Shown in pieces: positions 33,401-48,400 of a stretch of DNA of 64,000 bases. How positions within the stretch are numbered: position 1 is the stretch's first letter; each line of letters begins with the position of its first letter. The translations under genes were made by a program, and so were the position numbers. Below the pieces are notes generated by a model that was given only the letters and a program-made list of their open reading frames with translations, did not search any database and was not told the origin of the DNA. This stretch comes from Aquatica leii (Eukaryota > Arthropoda > Insecta > Coleoptera > Lampyridae), in NCBI GenBank assembly GCA_035610365.1, contig CM069432.1:264799177-264863176 (forward strand), read 5' to 3'.

Positions 33401-36400
33401 TTGGGATATCGTGAAATCGCCAGAAGATTAGGACGAACTCATTCAACAATATTAAGAACATGTCGAGGATGGCAGGAGGAACAGTTGCAAACACGACGTA
33501 GAGGTACTGGACGACCCAGAGTCACGAATGAACGAGAAGATCGTCTGTTAAGAAGTGCCGTTCAAGACTCTTGGGAAACATCGCGTTCAGTTGGAATAAA
33601 CTGGATACGAGAAGTTGGTCGCAGAGTTTCTATGAGTAATGTTTATCGTCGAATCCACTCTTTTGGATTGCGATCACCAAACTATCGTATTCCTTTAACC
33701 AACAAGAAGTCAGACTTCAATGGTGCCAAGCCAGAGAACATTGGCTACATGAATGGAACAACATTTTTTCTGATGGGTCTAGGTTCTGGCACTCGGAGAC
33801 CTAGAGGACACAACGCTACGATTTACAGTTTGTACAACGAAAGCATATTGGCTTAACACCTGGTGTAATGGTTTGAGGAGGCCGCTCTCCTTTAATATTT
33901 ATCAAAGGCACGTTAAATGCTCGACGTTACATCGACAAAGTTTTAGAACCAGTTCTTCTACCTCTTCTTCAAGAACGTCCAGAAGCTATCTTCCAACAAG
34001 ATAATGCGCGACCGCATGTGGCAGAAATGACACAGAGAGTTTTTGGAGAGAATGGAGTAAATTTGCTACCGTGGCCTGCTAGATCGCCAGATTTATCGCT
34101 AATAGAACATGTCTGGGACATGACGGACAGAAGACTGCGTCATCTAGCTCACCCTCTAAGTATCATAGAAGAATTGCGCCAGCTTCAAATAGCTTGGGAT
34201 TAAATACCCTAGGACGCAATAAATCAACTTATTTCCAGCATGCCTGGAAGAGCAACTTCTTACATACAAGCACGTGGTGATTTTACGCATTATTGACATT
34301 TTTTCAATAAATCGTTGTGTTGCTTCTTCCAAATTGTAATCATTTATTCGTCTACATATAACAGTTTTACATAAAAAATTTTAACCCTCCAGGTCTACTC
34401 TTTCTAAGTGGTGCATTTTATTTGAAACTTAGTGTATATTTATGTTAAGCTTAAAATTAGACTCCATTTAGTAAACTTAATACTATTCACACCAGTGTCG
34501 GCTCGTGACTTCATCATTTGACAGTGTTGCAGAGTACAGATGACAAATATTTTAAAAGTTAATAAAAAATAAAATTTTGATAGTTAACCGAAATACAATT
34601 AACAAATTTACCAAAATTTGATCACAATAGAAATCTTCAAGACGTAAAAATTAATTTTCCCGTTTTAGGTATTATACTAGTTTTTTTTAATAAAAATAAA
34701 AATGCTTTCTTGCAATATAATAGATACATAATTAAATTATAGTACACTAGTTTTTTTTTAAATTAAATCAATGCGCCTATATTTTTTTAAAGCAAACTTG
34801 TCAAAAATTTTTCATTAAAATTGACAGCCGATCGAATTTTCTTTTGCTGAATTGACATACAAGCTAATGCGTTGAGCCTCTCTTGGCACCTGGTACTTCT
34901 CCAATATCTTTTAATTCTTTTTAATGTAGAAAAATTTCTTTCTGCTTCCGCGGTTGTCATCGGTATCGTAACAAGTATTTCTAGTAGTTTAATGGTTTCT
35001 TGAATAACTTCTTGAAGGTTATTGTCAATTAAAACATTGAGAAGTGTGGCACAAGATGAAAAATTTCTATATTCACAGCTAGAATACAGTATATTTAGGT
35101 CCGTTTTTAATCTTTGCTTTTCTAGTATTGGATACGACTTAACATTTTGTGTAAAATAGTCTTCAGGAAAACGCAAGTCATACCATTCAAATTTTTCAGA
35201 AATAAATAAATTTGCCGCATTTAACTGTTCAGTATATTGAAAACTGTTTTTAATTTCACAACCACAAATTCAACGCCATTTGTAGTAAATATTTGCATTA
35301 TATTTGCCTATATAACTTACCGCGACACTCTGTATTCGATTTGGGGGTTGGACGTCCATTTCGTTTAATTTCTAGTTTTTCATGTAGAATTGGTTCTGAA
35401 AAGTTTTTATATTTATTTACTATATCTATTATTACTTTGAAATCTTTTATACCGTGAAGCATAATGATTCTCAGATAACTAAAAAGTGCAGCGTTTTGAT
35501 TTTGTTCGCAATTTTAAATTCGCTGTTAAATATATCAATTGCATCACGTCCGACAACTGGCAACTTCTTCTGCAGCCCAAAAACCAAGTCACTGGATAAC
35601 AGCTCTGATTGGTTAGTTCAAGGTTAAGTCTGAAATAAGGTTTCTTGTATATGTAGACGCTGACGTAGCAGTCACGGCTGCAACATACGCTGACGTCAGC
35701 CCGACATGTATACCGAAATAATTAAATGTATTACAAATAAAATATTATGAATCGGAACTGCTCAATGTAATAAATTAAAAAAAATCTTTTTTTTTAATTA
35801 AGAGGCAGTACTGCAGCTCTTATTGAAAAACCGCTACTGATTCAGACCATTTGTTAGTATGATTGCGATTTGATCATTGATTGAAACATACTCAACATTC
35901 AATATGTTTTTATGCTAAGCTCTATATTGATAAATTTCAATCTTCAATCCGTTTTGTCAACTTTATGCTATATAGTGAAGTCAGTGGTTTCAATGTTAAA
36001 CACCTTTAAGAGATTTGACAGCCATATTCCCTCTGGCGGCTTCAGCCAACGCAACGGATTCAGCTTCAGTTGAGGAAATGGGAACTGTTGTTTGCTTCTT
36101 AGTGCACCAAGACACTGTTCCTCCAAATGCTTTAAATAAAAAACCGGTGGTCGATTTTCGATCCTTTTCGTCACCACCCCAATCTGAGTCTGCATATCCT
36201 ATTAGCTTGGAGTTGTGTTTGTTCTAAAACAGTTCTAAGTCGAACTTTACGTATCGTAAAATTCTCTTCAAGGCTTTCCAGAGTTGTTCAGTTAGATAGT
36301 TTTGGTAACTGCAAATATTCACAGATGCACTTAAATCAGGACGAGTTGTCACCATCACATACATTAAACACGCCCTATCACCTCGAGTATAGGTATATCC

Positions 36401-39400
36401 ATTTGGTTATTTGCAGAATTGTTGATAATATTACTAGTACTTTCGATCGGAGTTTGTACAGGTTTGCAGTCAGTCATGTGAAAACGCTGTAATAAGTTTT
36501 CAAGGTAATTCCGTTGATTTATGTGAATTCGGTCTTCAGTTATTCGAAAGTTTTTTTCCAGAAAACACTTCAGACTTCCCAGATCTTGCATTTCGAATTC
36601 GTTTGTGAGATGTGCCTTTAGGTTCTCAATTTCGTTTTCGTTGTTAGTTGCGATAATCATATCATGAACATACAAAAGTAAATACAGTTCAGTCTCTTCA
36701 GTTCTCTTTGAATAAAGGAGTTTCTTTCAGATTTTTCAAGTGTTTGTGATTTGGAAAATTCATAGCTTAAGTTCGTATAAAGCCTTATTTAATTTACATA
36801 AAAATGTCTTCTTTTAGTTCTATATGCAGATTTTATGCCCATTTGCTGCACAAGAAGATTCTTGTTATTTATGATTGAAATTAGAGTTCTTACAGTTGCT
36901 AACCTGGCTACTGGTGCATATGTTTCTTCGTAGTTATATCCCCTTCTTTGCATAAAGCCTTTTGCGACCAGCCGGGCTTTATATTTGCTGACTTTTCCAT
37001 TTCTATCTTTCTTTAGTTAATATACCCATTTGCTACCAATAATTTTTGTATCCTGTGGTTTTTCTACAAGGTTCTCGTACAGAGAATCCAATTCTTTTAC
37101 TGCTTGCTTCCAGTACTTGTAGTCATCCTTTTTTTCGCAGAATCTAGATTTTTTGCAACCTCTCCTATAAGTGAATCGCAGTTTATGCTTCGTGTTCAAG
37201 TTCGTAATATTTAAACCATGCAGGTGGCCTTTTTCTTGTACTTCTAGAAGTTTCTTCTGCATTTTGTGTATTTTATTCAATGTCGGAGCTATCTGTTTCA
37301 GTTGGCAGGTATTCAGAATTTCCATCCACGTTTGAACGAACCTCTACATCTGGCACCAACAGATCTGTTCCACATGTTCTTTTACAGATTTGACTAAACT
37401 ATCATGGCACGTGCTTTTTCCAATGCAGTACATTTGAGTCTTTCTGCCTTACCATTTAATTCAGGGATACCTATAAGGAATTGAGTTCTTAATTTGAAGT
37501 GTGCAAAAGTTGACAGGCTTATCACAATTTAAAGAAGCACTTTTTTGCCTACATTGAGCACCTACGCTAGTTACAAACATTTTAAAATAATCAAGTCGCC
37601 ATACGTTCAACAACGTCGCTTCGCAGTCGCAGAATTAACGAGATTGTCGCGTGAATCACTTCGGAAAGTCTTAAAAGCACAACGTTTTTTCTTACAAAAT
37701 GGACATTCTTCAAGATGTAGGGAGCGATGATCGATCCTGATAGACGAATTCAGTTTTGTGAAACTATGATTGAAAAATTTCTGATGAGTGCACAAAATTG
37801 TCGTTATAGGGATAATCAAAATTCGCGTATTGTACATACAAGAGGATCACACCCAATATCCTCAAAAACTAAATATTTGGGCTGGTATTCTACGAGATAA
37901 AATTGTAGGACTTTTGTTTCTGAATGGAAAAACCTTGCAGGTGTGAACTTGCTTGAAAACACCATAGAGTCGTTTATTGTTCAAACCTCGGAAGATCAAA
38001 TAGATGGCGAGTCGCGATTAGATGCAAATGTCCTTCACCTTCAACTGGTTGATGCTCCGCCGCATTGCGCCGTGCAAACCACACAGTGGCTAGATGAACA
38101 TTATTCAAGAAAATGATTTGACACCGCTAGATTTTTTTTATCGGGCCACATCAAATCAATCGACGAACCCAGCAGATCACACTCGTGTGACATTCCAAAA
38201 AGTGAGACAAGATGTTCAACTTTGACTATTTTTCTGTTTAGAAAAAAACATTTTGAACAGTTCTTGTAATTACGTTTCGATTTCACAGTGTATTTTTAAA
38301 ACCTTAACATCTCCCGAAACTGCATGATTTGCTAAATATTTTAAAACGGTCGAGTGGAATGTCACTTTTTGGTATTTCTGAATTGCATTTTCAAAGACCT
38401 TTTCAACGATCTACATAAAAGGGTACGTAGGGGTGTGCCACTGACCACGTCAATTTGATTCTCCCTCCGTATTGTCGAAACGGACTTTTGAAATTTTTGA
38501 TAATTTTTTTTTAAATTCTCAATCCAATGTTTTCAAATTGACACATTGTATGTATTTATTAATTATGGTATAAAAACAAAATTAGATTTTATTCTCTTTA
38601 CAAAAAAAAATACATTAAGATACTAAACAATTTTACTCTTAAGGGTCGCTTTTTCATTAAAAAAAAACAACTATAATCATCTTAAAATTACATTAAATTC
38701 ACTTACAATTTAAGACCAAAATGAATATTATAGGCCTAATAGTTTCCGAGACTTCGCTAATTACAAAATTTTGAATTTTTTTTAAGTTTCGTCAAATTTG
38801 ATCCTAAAGGAGCACTTTTCTATAAAGAACAACTGTAATCATTTGAAAAGTACAGTAAATTTTCTACAGTTTAAGACTAAATTGGTTCCAATAGGTCTCT
38901 AAGAATGTCCGAGATATGGCTCTTCAAAGTTCCTCAAATCTTTCATCAATGCTAGTTTTCAAGTTTTAAGCTAGATTAGCTTCAATTCATCCAAGCAGAG
39001 CGAATGGGAGACTGGGATTTTCATCATTTGCATAGAGCAGGTACTCATGTGTTCAATGAAAAGCTACGGAGGTTTGACTCCGGGTCGTGGTAAAACTAAC
39101 ACCGTGCTCACCCGATGGACACTAGGAATGATTAATCTGCGGAATATTGTACTGAGGTTGAGAATTTCTGCAATGTTAATGCTGCATGTAGAAATGAAAC
39201 CCCTCGAGATGAAACGGATACAGAGATGCTGTGTGACTGGTTACTTCATCACCTTACAATCTCTAATACGTATGTTGTTCTTAAGCAGTGGAGCGGAAGG
39301 GGTCAGGCTAGAGATATTGGCAAGGAAGCGTTGTTAAGAGTTGTCGGAGAAAACTACGAAAATGTCAAATTCAAAAAAGAAGAATAAAGTAGTATTTCTT

Positions 39401-42400
39401 TCTTTGCTGTTAATACTGTGACTGTTGGCAAAAGACAGGTGACGGTTTTGAAACCGTCGTATGAACAACTGAAGATCTTCACACATGAACTTTTCTCCAT
39501 TTCCCTTGTCTCTATTTACTTAAGATGGAAGAAGGGTACTAAATTATCTCCTTTTTCTGTTAATACGGTCACTGTTGGCAAGAGACAGGTGACCATTGAC
39601 GTCCTCACACTGTTTCACAGACTATGCGTTCTCAAACAGTCGGATTAAGAACTGAAGGACTTCACACTTGAACTTTAACCATTCCACTTGTCTCTATTTA
39701 CTCAAGATGGGATGAGGAAGGTAGAAAATATTCTCTTTCTATGCCGCATTTACACCTGTCGACATGGTTGAGACAGAATGAATGTCTAAATTTATGGTTG
39801 TAGATGGTGTTCATTTACTTCACAAAGTGGTGTGACTCATTTGACTTGACATCTACCAGATATAATCAATATCTTATTACACGTTATGGTCCGCTCATAG
39901 CAGTAGTGTTTGACGGGTATCCAACGGAGGCTGAAAATTCATAGTAATCCTCAATGGCTTTAGAATCAAATTTGGTCATCAATTTTTATCTCCTTTCGCT
40001 TTCCTTTTTGCATTCTTTCACGTACTTCAATTTCAACCTGACATGATTATTTTCACTGTCCATGACTGTACGTTCTTAAAAGTCGATGCTTGATCCTCTG
40101 TGTTTTCTTTTGTTTTTGTACTCTTTTTTTTTATTGTTTTCTGTCACGCATCTTTCTCTTCTGTACTTTCTTTTTTTTTGTCATGTTTCGCTGTTCTTTT
40201 TCGGCTTTCAATAAGTCTCATCTCTTTTTTTTCGGGCATTTCTTTTTTCTCTTTCTTTTTTGATCTTCCTTTTCGTGTTGCTGTTTTTGGACAATTTAAA
40301 ATGTCGCTTATGTTTAAATCATCCCGTTTCTGAAAATTTTTGTTTTCTGATATTTCTCTCAATTCTTTTTATTTTAAATCCTTTCCTCAAAATAAATTTC
40401 TTCAACAATTATGTTATTGCCTACAGTGTTAAAACTGCTGATATGTCTTGAATATCCAAATATTGAATATTGCTCGTGGGTCAGATTTGTTTTTTTGTTT
40501 CGAGGTGCATGGATGTTGGTCACATCGATTTTTCTGTCTATATTTTGTAAATTAATTTCGTTATTTATTTCAGTCTCGCTGTTATCTATTGTTCGGTCTG
40601 TTTTGTATCTAAATCTATTTCTTGAATTTCCTCATTTAGTTCTGTCTTATTACTATCTATATTCTGCACATCAAATCCATTTTACAACTCTTGTCACTTT
40701 TAAATGATAGGGTGTCATTAAACGCTTTATAAATAATGAAAGCATTAATTAAAAAGATGCGATTAAGGTTTCATAAAAAAAAACGCAAACGAGTATCAAA
40801 TTTAGGCGTAATTCAGTAATTTTTGGTTCAATTCTTCTCCACTAATTATTTTTATGGTACTCGATTTTTAACAAAGTTTTGTTGGTCTTTTTTTTGCAAA
40901 CTTTTGAACGCAAATATCTCGCTTTATATTGGTAATATAGAGGGTTGATTTAGTCCCCAACTAATATTCGTTGAAATTAATAGGATTTTTTTCAGCGAAT
41001 TGAATAAGGCTAATAGTCGATGTCTGCAATAGTGGCCGAATTAATTGCAAAAACTCGCAACCCCACGTATATGTATAGACTACACTTAAACACGGGACAA
41101 AGGGGGAGATTTTTAAATTTTGATTAATCTAAAAAATAAATTCATGTTTTTCAATTCTAACTTTATTCAGTTTTATCGATGAACATTTGTTAGTTGTACA
41201 TAATTTTACACCAAATTATAAGGCCGTATTATAATAATATTTACAAGAAAATTGATTTCTGAATATATCATATAATGAATTTGTAGAACAATCTCTAAAC
41301 ACCTTCGTCAAGTATGTTTAACGTATATGAAAAATATCTTATTTTTCCATATTTCTATAGAGTAATAAGCAAACGTATTTACTTGGACTAATGCGAAAAA
41401 GAATTGAAAGTTCTTAATTATTTTTTCTCTGTATATTCTTTAAAAACAAACATAAAAGTGAAATTGTCGCGGAGCGCTTGTATAAGTTGAATCTCATTGC
41501 TGTACATCAATTGCATACAATGCTTTGCACTGAACAAGTGATACATACCCCCTCGACTTTTACTCAATTTAAAACCAGTTTTTTACGAAAGATGAATCGA
41601 CTGTAAAGTTTCCATTACAGATGTTTTCTACTATAAAGAAAATTCACTATTATTTTATGTTATTGTAAAAAAAAATTGGCTTCTCTTTTTTATGGAGTAT
41701 TCGTTCTTATAGTAAATGTTTCATGACCGATTATATATATACGCTTTTTATGTCTCGCTCTTCCTGAGATTTATAATATTAAAGCTCTTTCAGGACCTCG
41801 TGAACTGTGGCGCTGTAATCGATTTGCCGGTATATTTTTCGTAACCTATCTTTTGCTTTTGTCGTTTTATTATTAACGTTTCATTGTTATTTATATGTTA
41901 TATCGATTTGAAACGTATTTTAAGTACGCTTGTTTTTATTTTATGTATAAATACGTGATTTATTATTTCCGATTCGCAATCCACGATATACCGAAACACC
42001 TCTACTAACATTTTTTGAATTTTATTTACTCGAGTAATATGCCTTGTATTCAGCATCGTTTTATTTCCTCTTTTCATTGTTCGTAGGTTTTGCAGAAATT
42101 ATTTACAGAAATGTTAAGACATGTTTAACAATGTCAACCCTGACGCAAACGATTTTTAATTAAATATCTTCGCTTTACTCTATTGACTAATTAAGATAAC
42201 GTATGAATGGGTTCTTCGCAAACAATTTCACGAGGCGGTGGAGCAACAATTTAAATTGATGAAGACTGTGGTTGATTAATGGAGAGGTGACGAAATACTC
42301 GCTGACGGTATTCAATTTTTAATGCTGAAGTCGGTTGTTGTTTATTATGCGTACAGGTACAGCAAGAGATTCTATTTTCTGTAGTGACGGATCAATACTT

Positions 42401-45400
42401 GGCAGAGACTACAAACGAATTTTTATTGCGAAATTTTCTCCAACAACCAGAGGACAACGCATATTCCCTTTTAAAAACTGCCACAAAAATTATAATTGAA
42501 ATTATTTTTTAACGATCTATTTATGCATTTTTTAAACTTTTACATTTCGAGATTTTGTAAACATCAATTTTTTTCTAATTCCCTTTTATTTCAAAACGAT
42601 TTGTGCTTCTTTAGAGTTCAATTTATCGACAACTTTCTTGATAATTTTAGAACGTTTGCATAATAAATTTGATCAATTTACATAATATTAAAAAAATATA
42701 CATTTCAGACAGCAAATTTTTTTGTTTGCAATTTTATTAACACTAGAACCGCCACTGAATGTAAATACTTAAAAGCGCCACTTTTGGTCAAATTGAATAT
42801 GTAATTTAACAGTTTAAAGTCGGAAATATGCTTTCTTTCGAAAAATCTAGTTATTGAACATCTATTTCAAAAATCTAACACTAAAAAAATGGTGCAAATT
42901 TAAGTTTTATAACATTTTTGCATATGAACTCTTTGTGCAATCCAAACAAATGAAAGATTTTTCCACAGTCCGACACACTTGTCACAGACGCATTTGTTAT
43001 ATATTACACATTTCCTTTGTTTTGCTTTCTTTATATTTCAAAATTTGGCACTTGTGTTGATTTTGTGAACCCGATTAACCGTTTGTATTGTCGCAGGCTC
43101 TAAGAATTTTGCTTTTTTTAATGTACTCTGCGGAGTTCCAAAATCAAGTCCTTTCTTGATATGTTATTACCAGTTACAGCTTAATAAATGATTCAGCTGT
43201 TGATTACAGCAATGTCCAGTATGAGTCATCTACATGAACCTGCTTTAAAGGAGTATTTTCTCGCCATTTGGTCGACTATGTCCACTCTACACTTTTTTCT
43301 TTGTTCCGTTATCTATTACTACGTTGGAGTGAAATGTCTTAATAGTAGAAAATTTTTATTTGGTCTGGCTTGGTAATTAGTAATAATACGCTTATCGAGT
43401 GCTAAAACGGTCGTTGAATATAGTTCTCTTTGTTTTTTCACACAATTTGGAATTTTCTTTCTAGAACGATTTATTGTTCTCATTAACGTAGTATTTTTTC
43501 CCAACTGTTTTGCCAACAAGCTCGTAAAAAATTGCCAGTAGTAACATCCTTGCCTTTATTCAAATACGGTTCCATTAATTTTAGGACAACAAGACTTTAA
43601 TTTGTAGGTTTCGCGTCATTCTTCCGTAGGTAAAGAAATCTATTTACTACATATTTGGAAATACAAACACCAAAACAAGATATGACAAGTAAAACACTAT
43701 CGAAAGAAGAAATAATAGAAATTATTAATAAAATCCAAAACGGTAAAGCCCCAAGGAAGGATGGAATAAACACAGAGCTCATAAAGTACGGTGGATGAGA
43801 ATTACATGACAATATACAGAATGATGGAAAGAGGAAAGGATGTCGGTAGAATGGGAATCTGGATAAATGACTACAATACACAAAAAGGGGGACTAACAAC
43901 AATGTAAAAACTACAGTGGACTGATATTACTCAATACCACATACAAAATCATGTCAACACTAATACAAAGGAGATTACTGAACACCGCAAGGAAATAAAG
44001 AAGATCAACGACAGACGCGATACATATAATAAGACAGATAATAGAAAAAGTACATGAGTATCAAATGGAAATGGAACTCCTATTTATAGATTTCAAACAA
44101 GCCTTCGACTCAATCCAAAGAAACGATTTAATGAAAGCATTAGAAGATATGGAGTAAAAATGACAATGGAAAGAAAAAAAATCAGTGTGGAAACTCAAAA
44201 GGGCGAAACAGAAGAATTCGAAACAAATAAAGGGGCACGACAAGGAGAATCATTATCTGCTGTACTATTTAACTCTGCATTGGAACACGTACTCAGAAAA
44301 ATAAACAAGAACACATTGAAGGCAAATTATTACGCGGATGACTTAATATTGGTAGCAAAAAATCGTGCAATGATGCAAGAAATGTTAAAAGAAGTAATGC
44401 AGGAAGAAGAAAAAATGACCTTAGACCAAGACCTTAGAATATTGGAAAAGAAAATTTGGGGAGCAATATTAGGTGCTGTAAACGTAGCAGAAAATGAATA
44501 CAGAAGCAGGATAAACCACGAAATAGAACAAGAAATGGAAGAGGATATAGTAAAGAAAATAAAACAACAAATGGCGAGATGGTTGGGTCATGTATGGAGA
44601 GTTGGCAAAGACAAAATAATATTTTCGATGTTAGAATTGAATTTAGGCAGAAAGGGGAGACCAAGATAAATAAATATGGATAAAAGAAGTAACGGAAGAC
44701 ATTAGAAGAGCTGCAATTAATGAGTGGAAGTCTAAAGTAATGGATAGAAATATGTGAGAAAATAGAGTAGTAGAAGGGTAATAATCACACCCGTATGAAT
44801 GATTTAGAAAGCTCCGTGGCTCCAAATTTGGTGCTCCGCAGGTTTTGAGGTTGCTGAACACGAATCTGAAGTAAAAATTTTACAAAAACAAAATGGCTAA
44901 ACATTTCTTCCAAATTTGAATCAATCGCTAAGAAATTTGGCATTCGCGGGTTTTGAGGTCGCTGAACACGATTATATTTTGATAATGTGTTAATACATAC
45001 ATGTATGTGGGTTATAGTAGATTAGGGAAGTATGTCAATACAAATACATTTTGAATATAAATACTAATTACATTGAAAACTACTTTTGTCTAAAAAAAAA
45101 ATTACGATAAGACGCTTGAGTTCAATTGCTGTCCGAATCATTATCGTTATTGTCGCTAGAGTTGCAGTCAGTCATTCGGAGTACTTTTGGGTTGTTTACA
45201 GCGGTATCAACTACGCCATTGCTTCACGCGATCTGGCTTGACTTTGCTGGCAGCTTACGCAAACTTGAGATAACGGGGTCAAAAGTGGCCTGTAAAAACA
45301 AATTAAATAGTGTTTCATTGAATTCATGGTATTGTAAAGTTTAGTTTCGTTTACCTTCATACAAATTGACGATGAATTGTTGCAACAAAATCCACGACGC

Positions 45401-48400
45401 GTTTGGGTTGAATATTTCCACAAGATTCTACAGTTCACGATCTTGTTGAAACCTGAGTTGGACCATTTCAGCAGAAAGAAACTTGCATCGATGAGATTTT
45501 TGCAATCAAAAGCAGAACACACACTTGATAAATTTGCTCCGTACGGACACAAATAAATCTGCATGCATTAGCCGTAATAACACATACGTATGTCTAAGTT
45601 GTACTCACAGCTCAGCTAATTTCATACCTGAATCGTCTCCTAAAATTGTTAAAGTAAAGAAAACTTAGATAGATTGATATCACAAATAATTCGCTCGAAA
45701 TTCAATCAATGAACTCGATGATCCCGAATATCGTAGGTGTATCCTCAAAATTACGCGTGGCAATTTGTGTAAGTAACCAATATCCCCAATTGTACGTGAT
45801 TCCAAATTATCGACTCGATGTGCTTAATAAAAAGGGCCAAATATGTGGCGGCGACTCAAGTCTCTAAGGTTATACGATAAAGTTAAATCGCATCGTAATA
45901 ATATAAGTTAATTCTTACCACAGGAAGACCCTCACAAGTACCAAAAATGCAGTAAAATAGATGCACCCATTAATAACGTGGTTGAAAGCAAATACTTAAA
46001 AATGAGGGTCTCACTGTACGCGAACGTTAGGTTTCATGTACCGTGTTTACATAAAAACGGTATTCTGAATTCGACAAGAAGGGGGCGTTCCGGGACCAAA
46101 CTTATACAGTACGAAAACCACACCGAAATATTTTTAACATAACACATGTATAAAAAATACAATTCTTGTAATTTTCTGCTCTAGGAAACTTTTCTATCTG
46201 CAACAATTTGGCGTTCTGACCTCGTTTCTTCAAAAGATTCACATCGTTAACGGTCTGAAAACAAGAACTTTGCTTTCTTGAATTCTGTATTGAAGAGTTA
46301 AAATCGGTCATTATTTGTAAGGTAGGCAAATTGTTATTGGTTAGTTTGTGATTGTGATGACTACCATTTTGTAAGTATCTTACGAACTATTATTAAAGAA
46401 AAGGACTCCCGTTTTCGGATTAGCACTTTATATTAGTAAACACAAATATTTAGTCTTTTATCTCTGTTTAAGTTATAGTTCAATAACAGCAGTAACGGAA
46501 GATTACCGGCGATAGATCAATTGCTTCATGCTTACAATAAGCGTTAAAATATTCTAACAGCCGCAACGTGGTAAGAAGACATTATTTTTTAGTTCATACT
46601 GAAATTCGAAGAACCGTGCTAATCCGATCATCAATGGAGGACTATCAAATAACGGAAGAAATGAACAAACATGTCGCAATACGCGCGAAACACCAGTTTA
46701 AAAATCGTCAATATCATCGTCATAGGGAAGAACTAACAGGGACAGCTGGCAAGAGATCGTTCAGTCCACTAGAAGACAAAAACGGAAACATAATTATTGA
46801 TGAGCATGAGAAGATTGAAAGATGGACAGAATACATCAAACAACTCTTCGCGGACGAAGAAGATCAAAATGAAGATCAAGAAACAATGGACTTAGAAGAA
46901 GGGCTGGAAATAACGGCTGAAGAGGTTAAATATGCCCTGAAGAACACTAAGAATGGTAAAACGCCAGGCCCAGACCTCCTGCCGGCTGAAACTGCTCGAA
47001 GAAGAACAGATACAAACACTAACAAAGTTCTTCAACTCGATATACAGTACAGGTGCTATACCAACGGAATGGCTAAATTCGATATTCATACCAATTCCCA
47101 AAAAACCAAACACGAGAAAATGTGAAGAGCACCGAACTATATCTCTCATGAGCCACACTCTCAAGGTCTTCTTAAGGGTAATTCACAATAGGATCTACAA
47201 ACGATTGGAAGAAAATATGTCTGATACACAATTTGGATTTCGGAACGGACTCGCCACCAGAGATGCTCTTTTTGCCTTCAACGTACTGACACAAAGAAGC
47301 CTGGATGTCAGCAAAGAGGTATATGCTTGCTTCGTGGACTACGAGAAGGCCTTCGATAAAGTACGTCATAATAAACTTGTCGAACTATTAACAGAAAAAC
47401 AGATAGATAAACGAGACCTACGAATAATCAAAACTTTATATAACAAACAAACAGCCAAGGTCAGACTAGAAGGAGAGTTTACAGAGGAAATCAACATCAA
47501 GAGAGGAGTAAGGCAAGGATGTGTCTTGTCACCAATACTTTTTAATGTCTACTCCGAAGCAATCATCCAGGAATCCCTCACAGCAGAAACAGCTGGTATT
47601 GCAGTGAATGGAATACCCATTAACAACATCCGGTACGCTGACGATACAGTGATAATCACAGACAACATCGAAGATCTTGAGAGGGTGGTCGAGAAGATTA
47701 AGGAAAAAAGTGAACAATACGGTCTAAAGATGAACTTAAAGAAGACAAAATTCATGATCATCACCAAATTCCCGACAAGTAACAACGTACAGCTTAAAAT
47801 ACATAATGAAAGCATCGAGAGGGTCTACCAATATAAATACTTAGGACTTGGATAAATTCTAAGAATGACAACACACAAGAAGTAAAAACAAGAATCGAAA
47901 AGCAAGAAGCGTATTTTATAGAATGAAGAATTTATTTTGTTCTAAACAACTCAACAAAGAACTAAAAATACGCATGATGAAATGTTACATATATCCGGTA
48001 CTTCTCTATGGTATTGAAGCCAGTACATTGAACAAAAACACAACAAAACGCATAGAAGCCTTCGAAATGTGGGTGTTTAGAAGAATGTTAAAAATAGCTT
48101 GGACGGAGCGAGTCACTAACGTAGAGGTGCTGAGAAGGATGTCAACAAAAAACGAAGTGATAGACATCATCAAGACACGCAAGCTTGAATACTTTGCACA
48201 TGTGATGAGAGGACAAAAATACGAATTTCTGAGGCTAATAATGCAAGGCAAGATTGAAGGTAGAAGGGGTCCAGGAAGACGCAGGATCTCATGGCTGCGT
48301 AACCTACGAGAATGGTTCAACTGTACAACAAACCAGCTATTTAGAGCAGCCGTAAATAAAATACAGATCGTCATGATGGTCGCCAACCTTCGGCAGAAGA

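Noticed and set aside
40144-40362. Lys/Glu-rich minus-strand frame resembling the basic tail of pogo-type transposases
   Set aside because: Low-complexity composition; no catalytic or DNA-binding block found next to it.
42370-42520. Exon-like + strand peptide ([22 protein letters not shown]) after a CAG
   Set aside because: Short, no donor that keeps a frame, no known family; kept as unannotated intron.
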